A stretch of DNA of 12,978 bases from JAGLYP01 sp034659435 (GTDB taxonomy: Bacteria; Patescibacteriota; Patescibacteriia; Patescibacteriales; UBA12075). Where the stretch lies: positions 1-12,978 of the forward strand of contig JAYEHJ010000062.1 of NCBI GenBank assembly GCA_034659435.1. Reading direction: 5' to 3'. Shown here in pieces: positions 1 to 5,713 of the stretch (the stretch's first letter is position 1; each line of letters starts with the position of its first letter). The notes under the pieces were generated by a model. That model ran no database searches, was not told the DNA's origin, and saw only the letters and a program-made list of their open reading frames with translations. Both the position numbers and the translations under genes were made by a program.

Positions 1-111
1 AAGCTATACGTTTTAATTAATTTTTATTATCAAATATTAAGATTAAATTTTTAATGTTAGGACAGAATCTTTACCCCAGCTCCATAGTTGAAATATGGCA
101 AGGAAGGGGTT

Positions 112-138
112 CGGGGTTCAAGTCCCCGCGGCGGCTCA
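112..138 (+). tRNA. 3' end of a tRNA-like gene (T arm and acceptor 3' strand); 5' half not found
   Basis: A clean T arm is visible: stem CGGGG (112-116), loop TTCAAGT (117-123), stem CCCCG (124-128). It is followed by a 7-base acceptor strand CGGCGGC (129-135) and T at the discriminator position (136). The matching 5' strand GCCGCCG does not occur in bases 1-111, so this is not a compact ordinary tRNA. Upstream there is a nested stem, ACCCC (73-77) with GGGGT (106-110), enclosing CCATA/TATGG with a 7-base loop. Options are a tmRNA 3' end with its 5' end before the window, a tRNA with an intron, or a tRNA remnant. A tmRNA would normally have A73 and a G3-U70 pair; here position 73 is T and position 70 is G, which argues against it. 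T73 occurs in Gly and some Thr tRNAs. CCA is not encoded. Confidence 0.5.
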
Positions 139-209
139 TAAAATAAAACTCCTTTTTTGCTAACCTGGATTTCAAAATTAATGTTAGCAAAAAAGGAGTT
201 TTATTTTAT
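138..209. terminator. 27-bp perfect hairpin, convergent bidirectional terminator
   Basis: Bases 138-164 are the exact reverse complement of 183-209, leaving an 18-base loop (165-182). The core arm is CTCCTTTTTTGCTAAC. On the plus strand the arm ends in a T-rich run (198-210) and on the minus strand the other arm does the same, so it can end transcription of the tRNA-like gene and of greA. The greA stop codon and last codons lie inside the right arm. The stem is much longer than a usual intrinsic terminator. Confidence 0.75.
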
Positions 210-701
210 TTCAAGTATTTTATATTTTTTCGTATTGCCTTTAATTTTTAAATTTATTATATCTCCGCGTTTTTTTCCAATCAAAACGGAGCCAAGAGGA
301 GACAAATACGAGATGATATTTTTTTCAGGATTAGTTTCCGCGGAACCGAGAATTTGGTAGATTTTTGTTTTGTCATTTGTTTCCACAGCAACAAAATGTC
401 CGATACGCACGATATCGGTATTTTTTTGCGGGTTAATAATCTTCGCTCGTTTAAGCTGATCGTCTATTTCATCTATGCGGCGATTTATGCCCCTAAGTCT
501 GCCTTTGGCCATTGAATAGGCATGATTTTCCGAAAAATCACCGTCAAGCGCCAAGCGCTTTACTTCTTTTATAGCCTTCACTCGGCCGCAAGCAGTCAAT
601 TTTTTCAACTTTGCCTCTAATTCCGAATATTTTTTCTTTGTAATATTAGCGTTAGGTTTTATACCGGTGTATTTCCCGGGTTTTCTTGTTGGAGTTCTCA
701 T
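201..701 (-). CDS. greA: Transcription elongation factor GreA/GreB family
   Basis: GreA-family factors enter the RNA polymerase secondary channel and stimulate cleavage of backtracked RNA. The 166-residue protein has the two expected parts: an N-terminal coiled coil (about 20-88) with the tip motif GDFSEN at 54-59, whose D55 and E58 correspond to the catalytic acidic pair of GreA, and a C-terminal FKBP-like domain with SPLGSVLIGKKRGD at 134-147. Its length is close to the usual 158 residues, with an N-terminal extension of about ten residues. The ATG at 699-701 is the only reasonable start. A -10 box lies only nine bases upstream, so the mRNA should be nearly leaderless. The 3' end runs into the convergent hairpin. 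Whether it is greA or greB cannot be decided by eye; greA is the likelier name. Confidence 0.92.
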   Translation of the reverse strand: MRTPTRKPGKYTGIKPNANITKKKYSELEAKLKKLTACGRVKAIKEVKRLALDGDFSENHAYSMAKGRLRGINRRIDEIDDQLKRAKIINPQKNTDIVRIGHFVAVETNDKTKIYQILGSAETNPEKNIISYLSPLGSVLIGKKRGDIINLKIKGNTKKYKILEIK

Positions 702-710
702 ATAAAATAT

Positions 711-739
711 ATTATAGGCGCTATTTATTTTTTAGTAAA
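711..739 (-). promoter_or_regulatory. Promoter of greA
   Basis: Read on the minus strand: TTTACT (739-734), a 17-base spacer, then a perfect TATAAT (716-711). The expected transcription start is near 704, only a few bases before the ATG at 701, which predicts a leaderless or almost leaderless transcript. It is divergent from the SPFH promoter about 45 bases away. Confidence 0.6.
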
Positions 740-757
740 GCAAAAATAATTTTTTTA

Positions 758-766
758 TGGTATAAT
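758..766 (+). promoter_or_regulatory. Extended -10 promoter of the SPFH operon
   Basis: TGG directly followed by TATAAT (761-766) forms an extended -10 element. No good -35 box is visible at the right distance, as is common for extended -10 promoters. The leader of about 47 bases carries a 6-bp hairpin, GCCTGA (788-793) with TCAGGC (800-805), ending 14 bases before the SPFH start codon. No Shine-Dalgarno sequence is seen. Confidence 0.5.
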
Positions 767-819
767 CAATTATAGTTATTAATTAACGCCTGACAAAAAT
801 CAGGCTTAAAAATAAAATT

Positions 820-1659
820 ATGAGAACAATAATAATGACGCCGCTTTTTATCATCAAGCAGTATGAACTTGGCATTTATGAATTATTCGGCAAGTATCAA
901 TTTTTTGTCGGGCCTGGCTTAAAATTTATGCTACCTTTTATACAAACAGTAAGAATAAGAGATATACGCGAGCATACAATGGATATTCCTTCGCAGTCCG
1001 TGATTACCAAGGACAATGTTGAGATTGTCGTTGACGGGATTATTTGGGCAAAGCCCAGAAGCAATGAAGAAGATATTAAAAAAACTTTTTACAGTATTGA
1101 TAATTGGCGGAACGCGATTATGGAGCTTAGCATGACAAATCTAAGGCAGGAATTCGGAAGTTTAACACTTGATGAAAGTTTGATTTCACGCGAAAAAATT
1201 TCAAACAATTTACAAAAAAATCTTGATATGCTTACCAATGATTGGGGCATACATGTCAGCAAGGTGGAAATTAGATCAATTGATCCGCCGGCGGACATTA
1301 AAAACGCGATGCATAAGCAAAAAACAGCCGAGCAGGAAAGGCGGTCAATGAAGCTTTTGGCAACAGGCAGGTTTGAAGCGGCCAAACAAGAAAAGCTGGC
1401 GGCGATTCAGGTTTCCGAAGGAGAGCAGCAGGCGAAGATCAATATCGCGCAGGGTCAGGCCGAAGCGATTAGGCTGGTTAATGAATCAGCCGAGAAATAT
1501 TTTAAAGGAAACGCGGTTGAATTAAAAAAATTGGAAGTAACGGAAAAATCTTTGCGAAATAACTCCAAGGTTGTGCTGACTGAAAAAGGCATTTCTCCGC
1601 AAATAATAATCGGCGATATTCCGGTCGGAGGCAAGAGAGCGAATATTAATAATAAATAA
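820..1659 (+). CDS. SPFH/Band 7 domain protein (stomatin/prohibitin-like)
   Basis: SPFH proteins form oligomeric scaffolds on membranes and often control membrane proteases. Residues 12-45 carry the family opening (KQYELGIYELFGKY, then GPGLKFMLPF). The SPFH domain runs to about 165 with DPPADIKNAM at 155-164. From about 165 to 225 there is an Ala/Glu/Gln-rich helix (AAKQEKLAAIQVSEGEQQAK, then AQGQAEAIR), as in slipins. The total is 279 residues. The usual N-terminal membrane helix is absent: only six residues precede the domain, and an in-frame stop at 784-786 with no intervening ATG rules out a long upstream start. Membrane contact, if any, would be by the hydrophobic N-terminal strands or a partner. 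The last base of its stop codon is the first base of the next start, so translation of the metallopeptidase is probably coupled. Confidence 0.88.
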   Translation: MRTIIMTPLFIIKQYELGIYELFGKYQFFVGPGLKFMLPFIQTVRIRDIREHTMDIPSQSVITKDNVEIVVDGIIWAKPRSNEEDIKKTFYSIDNWRNAIMELSMTNLRQEFGSLTLDESLISREKISNNLQKNLDMLTNDWGIHVSKVEIRSIDPPADIKNAMHKQKTAEQERRSMKLLATGRFEAAKQEKLAAIQVSEGEQQAKINIAQGQAEAIRLVNESAEKYFKGNAVELKKLEVTEKSLRNNSKVVLTEKGISPQIIIGDIPVGGKRANINNK

Positions 1660-2219
1660 TGCGGTATAAAATATCAGTCAATAATCAAGAAATAATTTAT
1701 AATATCAAAAAAAGCAAGCGCGCTAAAAGTTTGCGTCTTTGCGTTTGCGCTGATTCGCGCGTCGTAATAACAATGCCAAGATTATTTCCAAAAGTATTGG
1801 CAAAAAATTTTTTGATTAAAAAAGCAAATTGGGTGATTAAAAAATTAGAATATTATAAAAAGCATAAAAGAATTGTTTTAAGCGATTCAGACTATTTGGA
1901 AAAAAAAGAGCAGTCAAGAAAGATAGTAATAGACGGAATTAAAAAAATAAATAAAAATTATAATTTTAAGTTTAATAGAATAGCAATTAGAAATCAGAAA
2001 ACAAGATGGGGAAGCTGCTCTGCTAAGGGAAATTTGAATTTTAATTATAAAATAATTTATTTGCATCCTAAATTGCAAGATTATCTAATCGCCCACGAGC
2101 TTTGCCATTTATGGGAGTTTAACCATTCGCGAAAATTTTGGCAGCTGGTGGCAAAGTCTGTTCCCGAGTATTCGCGTTTGCGAAAAGAATTAAAAAAACA
2201 AGGAATGTTAATGGGCTAA
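1659..2219 (+). CDS. YgjP-type (DUF45/SprT-like) zinc metallopeptidase
   Basis: This 186-residue protein matches the YgjP/DUF45 family. Its zinc motif is HELCH at 146-150 with H156 in FNHSRKFW as the likely third ligand and E147 as the catalytic base. The family signature RWGSC is at 117-121, and the N-terminus (KKSKRAKSLRL, 17-27) is the usual basic strand. Natural substrates of the family are poorly known, although some members were once described as nucleotide pyrophosphatases. The start overlaps the SPFH stop by one base (TAATG), so the two are translated together. SPFH proteins often pair with membrane proteases, but this enzyme has no membrane helix, so a functional link is only suggested by the coupling. 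Confidence 0.88.
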   Translation: MRYKISVNNQEIIYNIKKSKRAKSLRLCVCADSRVVITMPRLFPKVLAKNFLIKKANWVIKKLEYYKKHKRIVLSDSDYLEKKEQSRKIVIDGIKKINKNYNFKFNRIAIRNQKTRWGSCSAKGNLNFNYKIIYLHPKLQDYLIAHELCHLWEFNHSRKFWQLVAKSVPEYSRLRKELKKQGMLMG

Positions 2220-2236
2220 ATAATTTTTTAATTTTT

Positions 2237-3058
2237 ATGAGTTATATTCCGAAAATCAGCGTAATAACCCCGACTTATAATCGCGCGTACTGCTTGTGGC
2301 GCGCTATTCAATCCGTATTAAATCAGACTTTTCCGTTTTTTGAATTGTTAATAATTGATGACGGGTCAGAAGACGATACTGAAAAATTAGTTTGCGAGTT
2401 CAGGGATCCGCGCATCAGATATTTTAAATTTAAAAAAAACAGCGGTCCTTCTCGCGCGCGGAATTTTGGCTTAAAAAAAGCCAAAGGAGAATACGCGGCG
2501 TATTTAGACAGCGATAACGCTTGGTATTCGGAATTTTTGGAAATAATGCTGGCTTCTTTGGAAAATAATCAAGACAAAGTTTTGTCATTCTGCAAGAAGA
2601 ATTATCGTTTGTCTGTGATTGAAGAAAACGGAAAAGAGGTTAGAGTGCGGGATGAATTTTCAAAGCAAGACCAATATTTTGATTTAAAAAGATTATGGCA
2701 CAGGCGCATAATGATTGACACAAATTCAATGTGCCACAAGCGAAAAGAAATAATAGCTTTGGGTTCTTGGGACGAGAATATAAATTTTTGGGAGGATTGG
2801 GAATTAACCTTGCGCGTCAGTAAAAAATATCCCAAAGGTTTTTTATATGTCAATCGCGCTTTGCTTGATTATGAACAGAAAATTGACATAAAAAACGCTG
2901 ATAAAATATTTGCTTTTTGGGAAAAGGAAGAAGAAAAAGTTTTTAATAAACACAAAGGCTATCCGCTGTTAAAAGGACAAACATGGTTTCCGCCGGAAAA
3001 AGGAAATAAATCAACTATGGGAGTGATAGAGTATTTGCGGAATAAAAAAGAGCGGTAA
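2237..3058 (+). CDS. Family 2 glycosyltransferase (GT-A fold)
   Basis: A 273-residue inverting sugar transferase acting on the cytoplasmic side. The nucleotide-sugar binding start is ISVITPTYNRA (7-17), followed by IIDDGSEDDT (39-48). The DxD-type metal site is D91-S-D93, and an ED pair at 186-187 (FWEDWELTLR) sits where the catalytic base lies in GT2 enzymes. No membrane segment is evident. An in-frame start 99 bases upstream (2138) is possible, but it would add residues encoded within the metallopeptidase gene that do not resemble the family, so the ATG at 2237 is preferred. It lies 17 bases after the previous stop and probably belongs to the same operon. The acceptor and sugar are unknown; surface glycan synthesis is the general expectation. 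Confidence 0.88.
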   Translation: MSYIPKISVITPTYNRAYCLWRAIQSVLNQTFPFFELLIIDDGSEDDTEKLVCEFRDPRIRYFKFKKNSGPSRARNFGLKKAKGEYAAYLDSDNAWYSEFLEIMLASLENNQDKVLSFCKKNYRLSVIEENGKEVRVRDEFSKQDQYFDLKRLWHRRIMIDTNSMCHKRKEIIALGSWDENINFWEDWELTLRVSKKYPKGFLYVNRALLDYEQKIDIKNADKIFAFWEKEEEKVFNKHKGYPLLKGQTWFPPEKGNKSTMGVIEYLRNKKER

Positions 3059-3090
3059 TTTTGTTTTTAACAAACGTTTTTAGCAAACGC

Positions 3091-3119
3091 TTGCAAAATA
3101 TAATTTTTTATGATATTTT
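3091..3119 (+). promoter_or_regulatory. Candidate promoter for tRNA-Tyr
   Basis: TTGCAA (3091-3096), a 17-base spacer ending in TGA, then TATTTT (3114-3119). A second TATAAT at 3125-3130 could act instead. Either would place the start about 60 bases before the mature tRNA, so a 5' leader must be removed. Confidence 0.4.
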
Positions 3120-3139
3120 AGATATATAATTATTTGTTT

Positions 3140-3168
3140 AAAATCCTTTTTTTAAAGGGTTTTATTTT
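3140..3168 (+). terminator. Possible terminator after the glycosyltransferase gene
   Basis: AAAATCCTTT (3140-3149) pairs with AAAGGGTTTT (3154-3163) around a TTTT loop: ten pairs including one T-G, followed by ATTTTG. It lies between the candidate tRNA promoter and the tRNA, so it would have to be weak, or the tRNA is driven from elsewhere. Confidence 0.4.
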
Positions 3169-3185
3169 GTGAAAATGATATATTT

Positions 3186-3269
3186 GGGTCGATTGCAGAG
3201 CGGTCAAATGCTCGAGACTGTAAATCTCGCGGCTTTATGCCTTCGTAGGTTCGAATCCTACTCGGCCCA
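3186..3269 (+). tRNA. tRNA-Tyr (anticodon GTA)
   Basis: The acceptor strands GGGTCGA (3186-3192) and TCGGCCC (3262-3268) pair fully with one T-G wobble, and the discriminator is A (3269). The anticodon stem is CGAGA/TCTCG (3213-3217, 3225-3229) with loop CTGTAAA; the anticodon GTA is at 3220-3222. The variable arm is long (3230-3244, GGC/GCC stem), as expected for a class II bacterial tRNA-Tyr. The T arm is GTAGG-TTCGAAT-CCTAC (3245-3261). CCA is not encoded. Confidence 0.96.
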
Positions 3270-3274
3270 CAATC

Positions 3275-3308
3275 AAAATGTATGTACAATATGTACGTAC
3301 ATTTTTTT
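3275..3308 (+). terminator. Intrinsic terminator of tRNA-Tyr
   Basis: AAAATGTATGTAC (3275-3287) pairs with GTACGTACATTTT (3293-3305) around loop AATAT, with a single T-G pair, and the T run continues to 3308. It starts six bases after the tRNA end. Confidence 0.8.
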
Positions 3309-3355
3309 ATTCTTATATTTTCGGAGTTTTTTTATTAATTGCTAAAAGATTTATC

Positions 3356-3384
3356 TTGTTTATCTCAAATTTTCGTGATATATT
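3356..3384 (+). promoter_or_regulatory. Promoter of the structured RNA and HIT operon
   Basis: TTGTTT (3356-3361), a 17-base spacer, TATATT (3379-3384) with a TGA just before it. The predicted start, about 3390, coincides with the 5' arm of a 22-bp helix. A second possible promoter lies inside the RNA: TTGCTC (3392-3397), 18 bases, TATAAT (3416-3421), which would start transcription near 3428. Confidence 0.5.
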
Positions 3385-3387
3385 ATA

Positions 3388-3526
3388 GTTGTTGCTCAAT
3401 TGAATATATAATGCCTATAATAGGATGTTGTCCATTTAAGCCTTTTGGCCAGAGATGGGCGACAGTTCCAAAGGCTTATCTTTTTATGGGATATATTCAA
3501 TTGGGCGACAACTGTCGTCCTTTTTT
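3388..3526 (+). ncRNA. Structured RNA or attenuator leader with competing helices
   Basis: Outer helix: 3388-3409 pairs with 3491-3512, 22 continuous pairs, two of which are T-G; the wobbles suggest selection at the RNA level. Inside, TAAGCCTTTTGG (3437-3448) pairs with CCAAAGGCTTA (3468-3478) with one bulged T. The 8-mer GGGCGACA occurs twice (3457-3464 and 3503-3510). Its partners are TGTTGTCC (3426-3433), TGTCGTCC (3513-3520) and the 5' arm near 3390-3397. The pairing of 3503-3509 with 3514-3520 plus six T makes a terminator; the outer helix forbids it. It could be an attenuator or riboswitch for the HIT operon, or a free-standing small RNA (a 6S-like rod was considered). No known riboswitch consensus was recognised. 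Confidence 0.6.
3503..3526 (+). terminator. Intrinsic terminator inside the leader RNA
   Basis: GGGCGAC (3503-3509), loop AACT, GTCGTCC (3514-3520): seven pairs with one G-T, followed by TTTTTT (3521-3526). It shares bases 3503-3512 with the outer helix, so the two structures exclude each other. It ends 24 bases before the HIT start codon. Confidence 0.7.
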
Positions 3527-3549
3527 GTTTGTTAAATTTATTATTTATT

Positions 3550-3897
3550 ATGAAGCCAATTGATGATAAGAATAAATACGATTTTTATTGTGAAGAAGTC
3601 TTGTCGGGCAAGATTAAGGTTGAGGCAATATATGAGTCGGAAAATATAATCGCGTATTACCACACCAAGCCGTTTTATGATTTGCATATTGTAGTTGTGC
3701 CAAAGGAGCATATATCAGATTTGACTTATATTGATGATAAGCACAAAGATTTGATTTGGGAGATTACGCAAACCGCAAAGGATATAATAAAAAAGTTTTT
3801 ACCAAAATGGAAAGGCATAGGGCTGATAACCAATTTTGGTGATTATCAGGATTCACTACATTTGCATTTTTATATCGGGGTAAGAGAATATTTTTAA
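3550..3897 (+). CDS. HIT family nucleotide-binding protein
   Basis: HIT proteins hydrolyse or transfer nucleotidyl groups through a histidine intermediate. This 115-residue protein has the usual opening (DFYCEEVLSGKIKVEAIYES, 11-30), the HIVVVPKEH strand (46-54) and the signature near the C-terminus, HLHFY (104-108). The normal motif is H-x-H-x-H; the first two histidines, including the usual nucleophile, are present but the third is Tyr108. I chose the ATG at 3550 because an in-frame start at 3445 would translate the leader RNA and add 35 residues unlike the family. No Shine-Dalgarno sequence is visible. The stop is one base before the Nudix start. The gene is short, ending seven residues after the motif, which is on the small side for HIT proteins. 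Confidence 0.87.
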   Translation: MKPIDDKNKYDFYCEEVLSGKIKVEAIYESENIIAYYHTKPFYDLHIVVVPKEHISDLTYIDDKHKDLIWEITQTAKDIIKKFLPKWKGIGLITNFGDYQDSLHLHFYIGVREYF

Positions 3898-3898
3898 T

Positions 3899-4447
3899 AT
3901 GGCAAAAGACAAGCTTAACATAGTTGATAAAAATGATAACATTATCGGCACTGAGAGCAGGGAGGTTATACATAGCAAAGGTTTATTGCATCGTGAGGTG
4001 CATGTTCATTTTGTAACTCATAAAAACGAAATAATTTTTCAGCACAGGGCGAAGGATAAAGATACATTCCCTGATTTATTGGATGCGACAGTTGGGGGTC
4101 ATGTTGAAATTGGTGATAATTATAGCGAATCCGCTATTAAAGAAAGTCTTGAAGAAACTGGCGTGGAAGTAAGAATTTCCGACTTAATACCTTTGGATAA
4201 AGTTCATAATAAATCAGAAGACAAGGCAACTGGAAAAATTAACCACGCTTTCCAGCAAGAATATATTTATATTTACAAAGGTAGAGCGGCAGATTTGAAA
4301 GTTGAAGACGGAAAAGGACTTGGGTTTGAGGTTTTAAGCGTTGAAAAACTGCTGAGTTTAAGCGAAGATGAAAAGCGAAAATTTATCCCCTATGTCTACA
4401 AGTTTGCAACTACTGTATTAACTGATTATATAAAAAATAAATTATAG
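3899..4447 (+). CDS. Nudix hydrolase, IPP isomerase/YfcD-like
   Basis: A 182-residue Nudix-fold enzyme; these cleave nucleoside diphosphates linked to another group, or isomerise isopentenyl diphosphate. The box lies at 67-89: G67, five residues, D73, seven residues, K81-E82, then E85-E86-x-G88-V89. It departs from the consensus at D73 (normally E) and K81 (normally R); the metal-binding E82, E85 and E86 are kept. The N-terminus (LNIVDKNDNIIGTESREVIH, 6-25) and LLDATVGGHV (60-69) are typical of the IPP isomerase/YfcD branch. The true substrate cannot be read from sequence. It starts one base after the HIT stop, which implies translational coupling, and is followed five bases later by the next gene. 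Confidence 0.88.
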   Translation: MAKDKLNIVDKNDNIIGTESREVIHSKGLLHREVHVHFVTHKNEIIFQHRAKDKDTFPDLLDATVGGHVEIGDNYSESAIKESLEETGVEVRISDLIPLDKVHNKSEDKATGKINHAFQQEYIYIYKGRAADLKVEDGKGLGFEVLSVEKLLSLSEDEKRKFIPYVYKFATTVLTDYIKNKL

Positions 4448-4452
4448 CGTAT

Positions 4453-4899
4453 ATGAAAATAGTAATCTGCGGGAGTATTGATTTTACTCCTAAAATCAAA
4501 GAGGTAGCTGACCAGCTTACTAGCATGGGGTATGAAGTTGATATTCCGCTAACCAGTCAGCGGATAATCAACGGCGAATTAACAATGGAAGATTTTTTGA
4601 AAGAGAAAGACCAAAATGGTGACAGTGCTTTTCGTGAGAGTGCGATGAGAAAAATTAAAGACGATTTGATTAAGCGGTATTACAATAAAATCGGCGAGTC
4701 AGATGCTATTCTGGTTTTAAACCTTGAAAAGAAAGGAATCACTGGTTATATTGGCGGTAATACTTTTCTGGAAATAGGTTTCGCTCACGTGTTGGATAAG
4801 AAGATTTACTTGTTTGATGACTTGCCGGAAATTTCTTACAAGGATGAGTTGGAAGCCATGCAGCCAATTATTATAAATAAAGACATTTCAAAAATATGA
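4453..4899 (+). CDS. Nucleoside 2-deoxyribosyltransferase-like protein
   Basis: This 148-residue protein looks like a Rossmann-type member of the nucleoside 2-deoxyribosyltransferase-like superfamily. It begins MKIVICGSIDF, has a helix and strand (MGYEVDIPLTS, 25-35), then SDAILVLNLEKKG (83-95) and GGNTFLEIGFAHVLDKKIYL (101-120). E107 in the FLEIGFAH segment sits where the catalytic glutamate lies in these enzymes. Such proteins cleave or exchange the N-glycosidic bond of (deoxy)nucleosides, but many relatives are only annotated as hypothetical, so the reaction is inferred. It begins five bases after the Nudix stop and its own stop overlaps the next start (ATGA), placing it firmly in the operon. 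Confidence 0.65.
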   Translation: MKIVICGSIDFTPKIKEVADQLTSMGYEVDIPLTSQRIINGELTMEDFLKEKDQNGDSAFRESAMRKIKDDLIKRYYNKIGESDAILVLNLEKKGITGYIGGNTFLEIGFAHVLDKKIYLFDDLPEISYKDELEAMQPIIINKDISKI

Positions 4900-5489
4900 C
4901 AGACTATACAAACATGGACATTGAATATGAGGCAACATTTACGAATATAAACAAAAATGATATCAGGAAAGAGTTAGCTGAGATGGGAGCTAGTTTAGTT
5001 AGAGAGGAGTTTTTACAAAAGAGAGTAGTGTTTAGTTTGCCTAAAGGCAACCACATTAACGGAGGCTGGCTTCGAGTGCGGGACGAGGGAGATAAAATTA
5101 CCATGAGCCTCAAAGTGATCGATGGCGATCAGATACATAATCAAAAAGAAACCCAGCTTACGGTTGATAATTTTGAAGAAGCTAGGAAGTTTTTAACTGG
5201 TATTGGCTGTGAAGAAAAAGCATATCAAGAGAGCAGGAGAGAACTATGGGAGATGGACAAAGTAGAAATAACAATAGACGAGTGGCCATTTCTTGAGCCA
5301 TTCGTTGAAGTAGAGGGCAAATCAGAAGAGCAAGTTAGAGTTGTATCAGAAAAAATTGGTTTTAATTATACTCAGGCTAGATTTTGTTCAGTTGATACTT
5401 TGTATAATGAGAAGTATAATATCAGTATTAACCAGATAAATAATCACACTCCGAAGATATTATTTGAAATGGATAATCCTTTTAAGTAA
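4896..5489 (+). CDS. CYTH domain protein (class IV adenylate cyclase/triphosphatase-like)
   Basis: CYTH proteins fold into a triphosphate tunnel and act on ATP, thiamine triphosphate or other triphosphates. The 197-residue protein carries the family course: ExEx motif at 10-14 (E-Y-E-A-T), WLRVRDEG (58-65), KETQLTV (84-90), ITIDEWPFLEPFVEVEG (125-141). The lysine of the usual ExExK motif is Thr14 here, while the two glutamates, R60, R62 and E138/E140 remain. Cyclase, triphosphatase and binding-only roles are all possible. The start overlaps the preceding stop by four bases (ATGA). A perfect 11-bp hairpin follows directly after the stop codon. The family assignment is secure, the reaction is not. 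Confidence 0.82.
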   Translation: MTDYTNMDIEYEATFTNINKNDIRKELAEMGASLVREEFLQKRVVFSLPKGNHINGGWLRVRDEGDKITMSLKVIDGDQIHNQKETQLTVDNFEEARKFLTGIGCEEKAYQESRRELWEMDKVEITIDEWPFLEPFVEVEGKSEEQVRVVSEKIGFNYTQARFCSVDTLYNEKYNISINQINNHTPKILFEMDNPFK

Positions 5490-5490
5490 G

Positions 5491-5519
5491 AAAATATGTT
5501 AGTAAAAATAACATATTTT
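5491..5519 (+). terminator. 11-bp hairpin at the end of the HIT-CYTH operon
   Basis: AAAATATGTTA (5491-5501) is the exact reverse complement of TAACATATTTT (5509-5519), loop of seven bases. It begins two bases after the CYTH stop. There is no T run beyond the stem, so it is at best a weak terminator or mRNA 3' stabiliser. It also buries the ATG of the broken gene that follows. Confidence 0.4.
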
Positions 5520-5713
5520 GTGTATGGCACAACCGTAGACAATGAAAAAAACTAGCCACAGGCTGAGCGTTGGGTGAATTATCAGAATTTGGTAAAAAGC
5601 GCGCCAAGGAGCTTGGCAAATTGGTGTCAGATAAAGAGTTTGATATTGTTTTTTGTTCAGACTTGAAGCGCGCCATTGATTCCGCCGAATTTGCTTTTGG
5701 CTTCATTGCTTGA
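5496..5713 (+). pseudogene. Broken histidine phosphatase (phosphoglycerate mutase-like)
   Basis: The ATG at 5496 opens MLVKITYFVYGTTVDNEKN, then a stop (5553-5555). A different frame from 5573 to 5710 reads GELSEFGKKRAKELGKLV and then FDIVFCSDLKRAIDSAEFAF, ending at TGA 5711. Together these match the N-terminal half of the histidine phosphatase family: the RHG-type strand, the LSE.G..QA helix, and the SDLKRA segment. The reading frame is broken, the sequence between is short of residues, and the catalytic RHG is reduced to V-Y-G. The C-terminal half is missing. It directly follows the CYTH gene and was probably once the fifth gene of the operon. Confidence 0.75.

Noticed and set aside
2138..2236. 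Upstream start for the glycosyltransferase
   Set aside because: It would overlap the metallopeptidase gene by 82 bases and adds 33 residues that do not resemble GT2 proteins; the ATG at 2237 fits the family start.
3388..3526. 6S RNA as a firm assignment
   Set aside because: The rod shape and TATAAT-like bubble are suggestive, but the junction is strongly asymmetric and I cannot match conserved 6S features; kept only as an alternative.
3339..3563. 74-codon open frame in the leader region
   Set aside because: It lies across the promoter and structured RNA, has low-complexity hydrophobic content and no ribosome binding site; the RNA structure explains the sequence better.
5676..5702. ATG at 5676 as start of an intact small winged-helix gene
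   Set aside because: The first residues come from the histidine phosphatase remnant read in another frame, there is no ribosome binding site, and the fold is incomplete at both ends.
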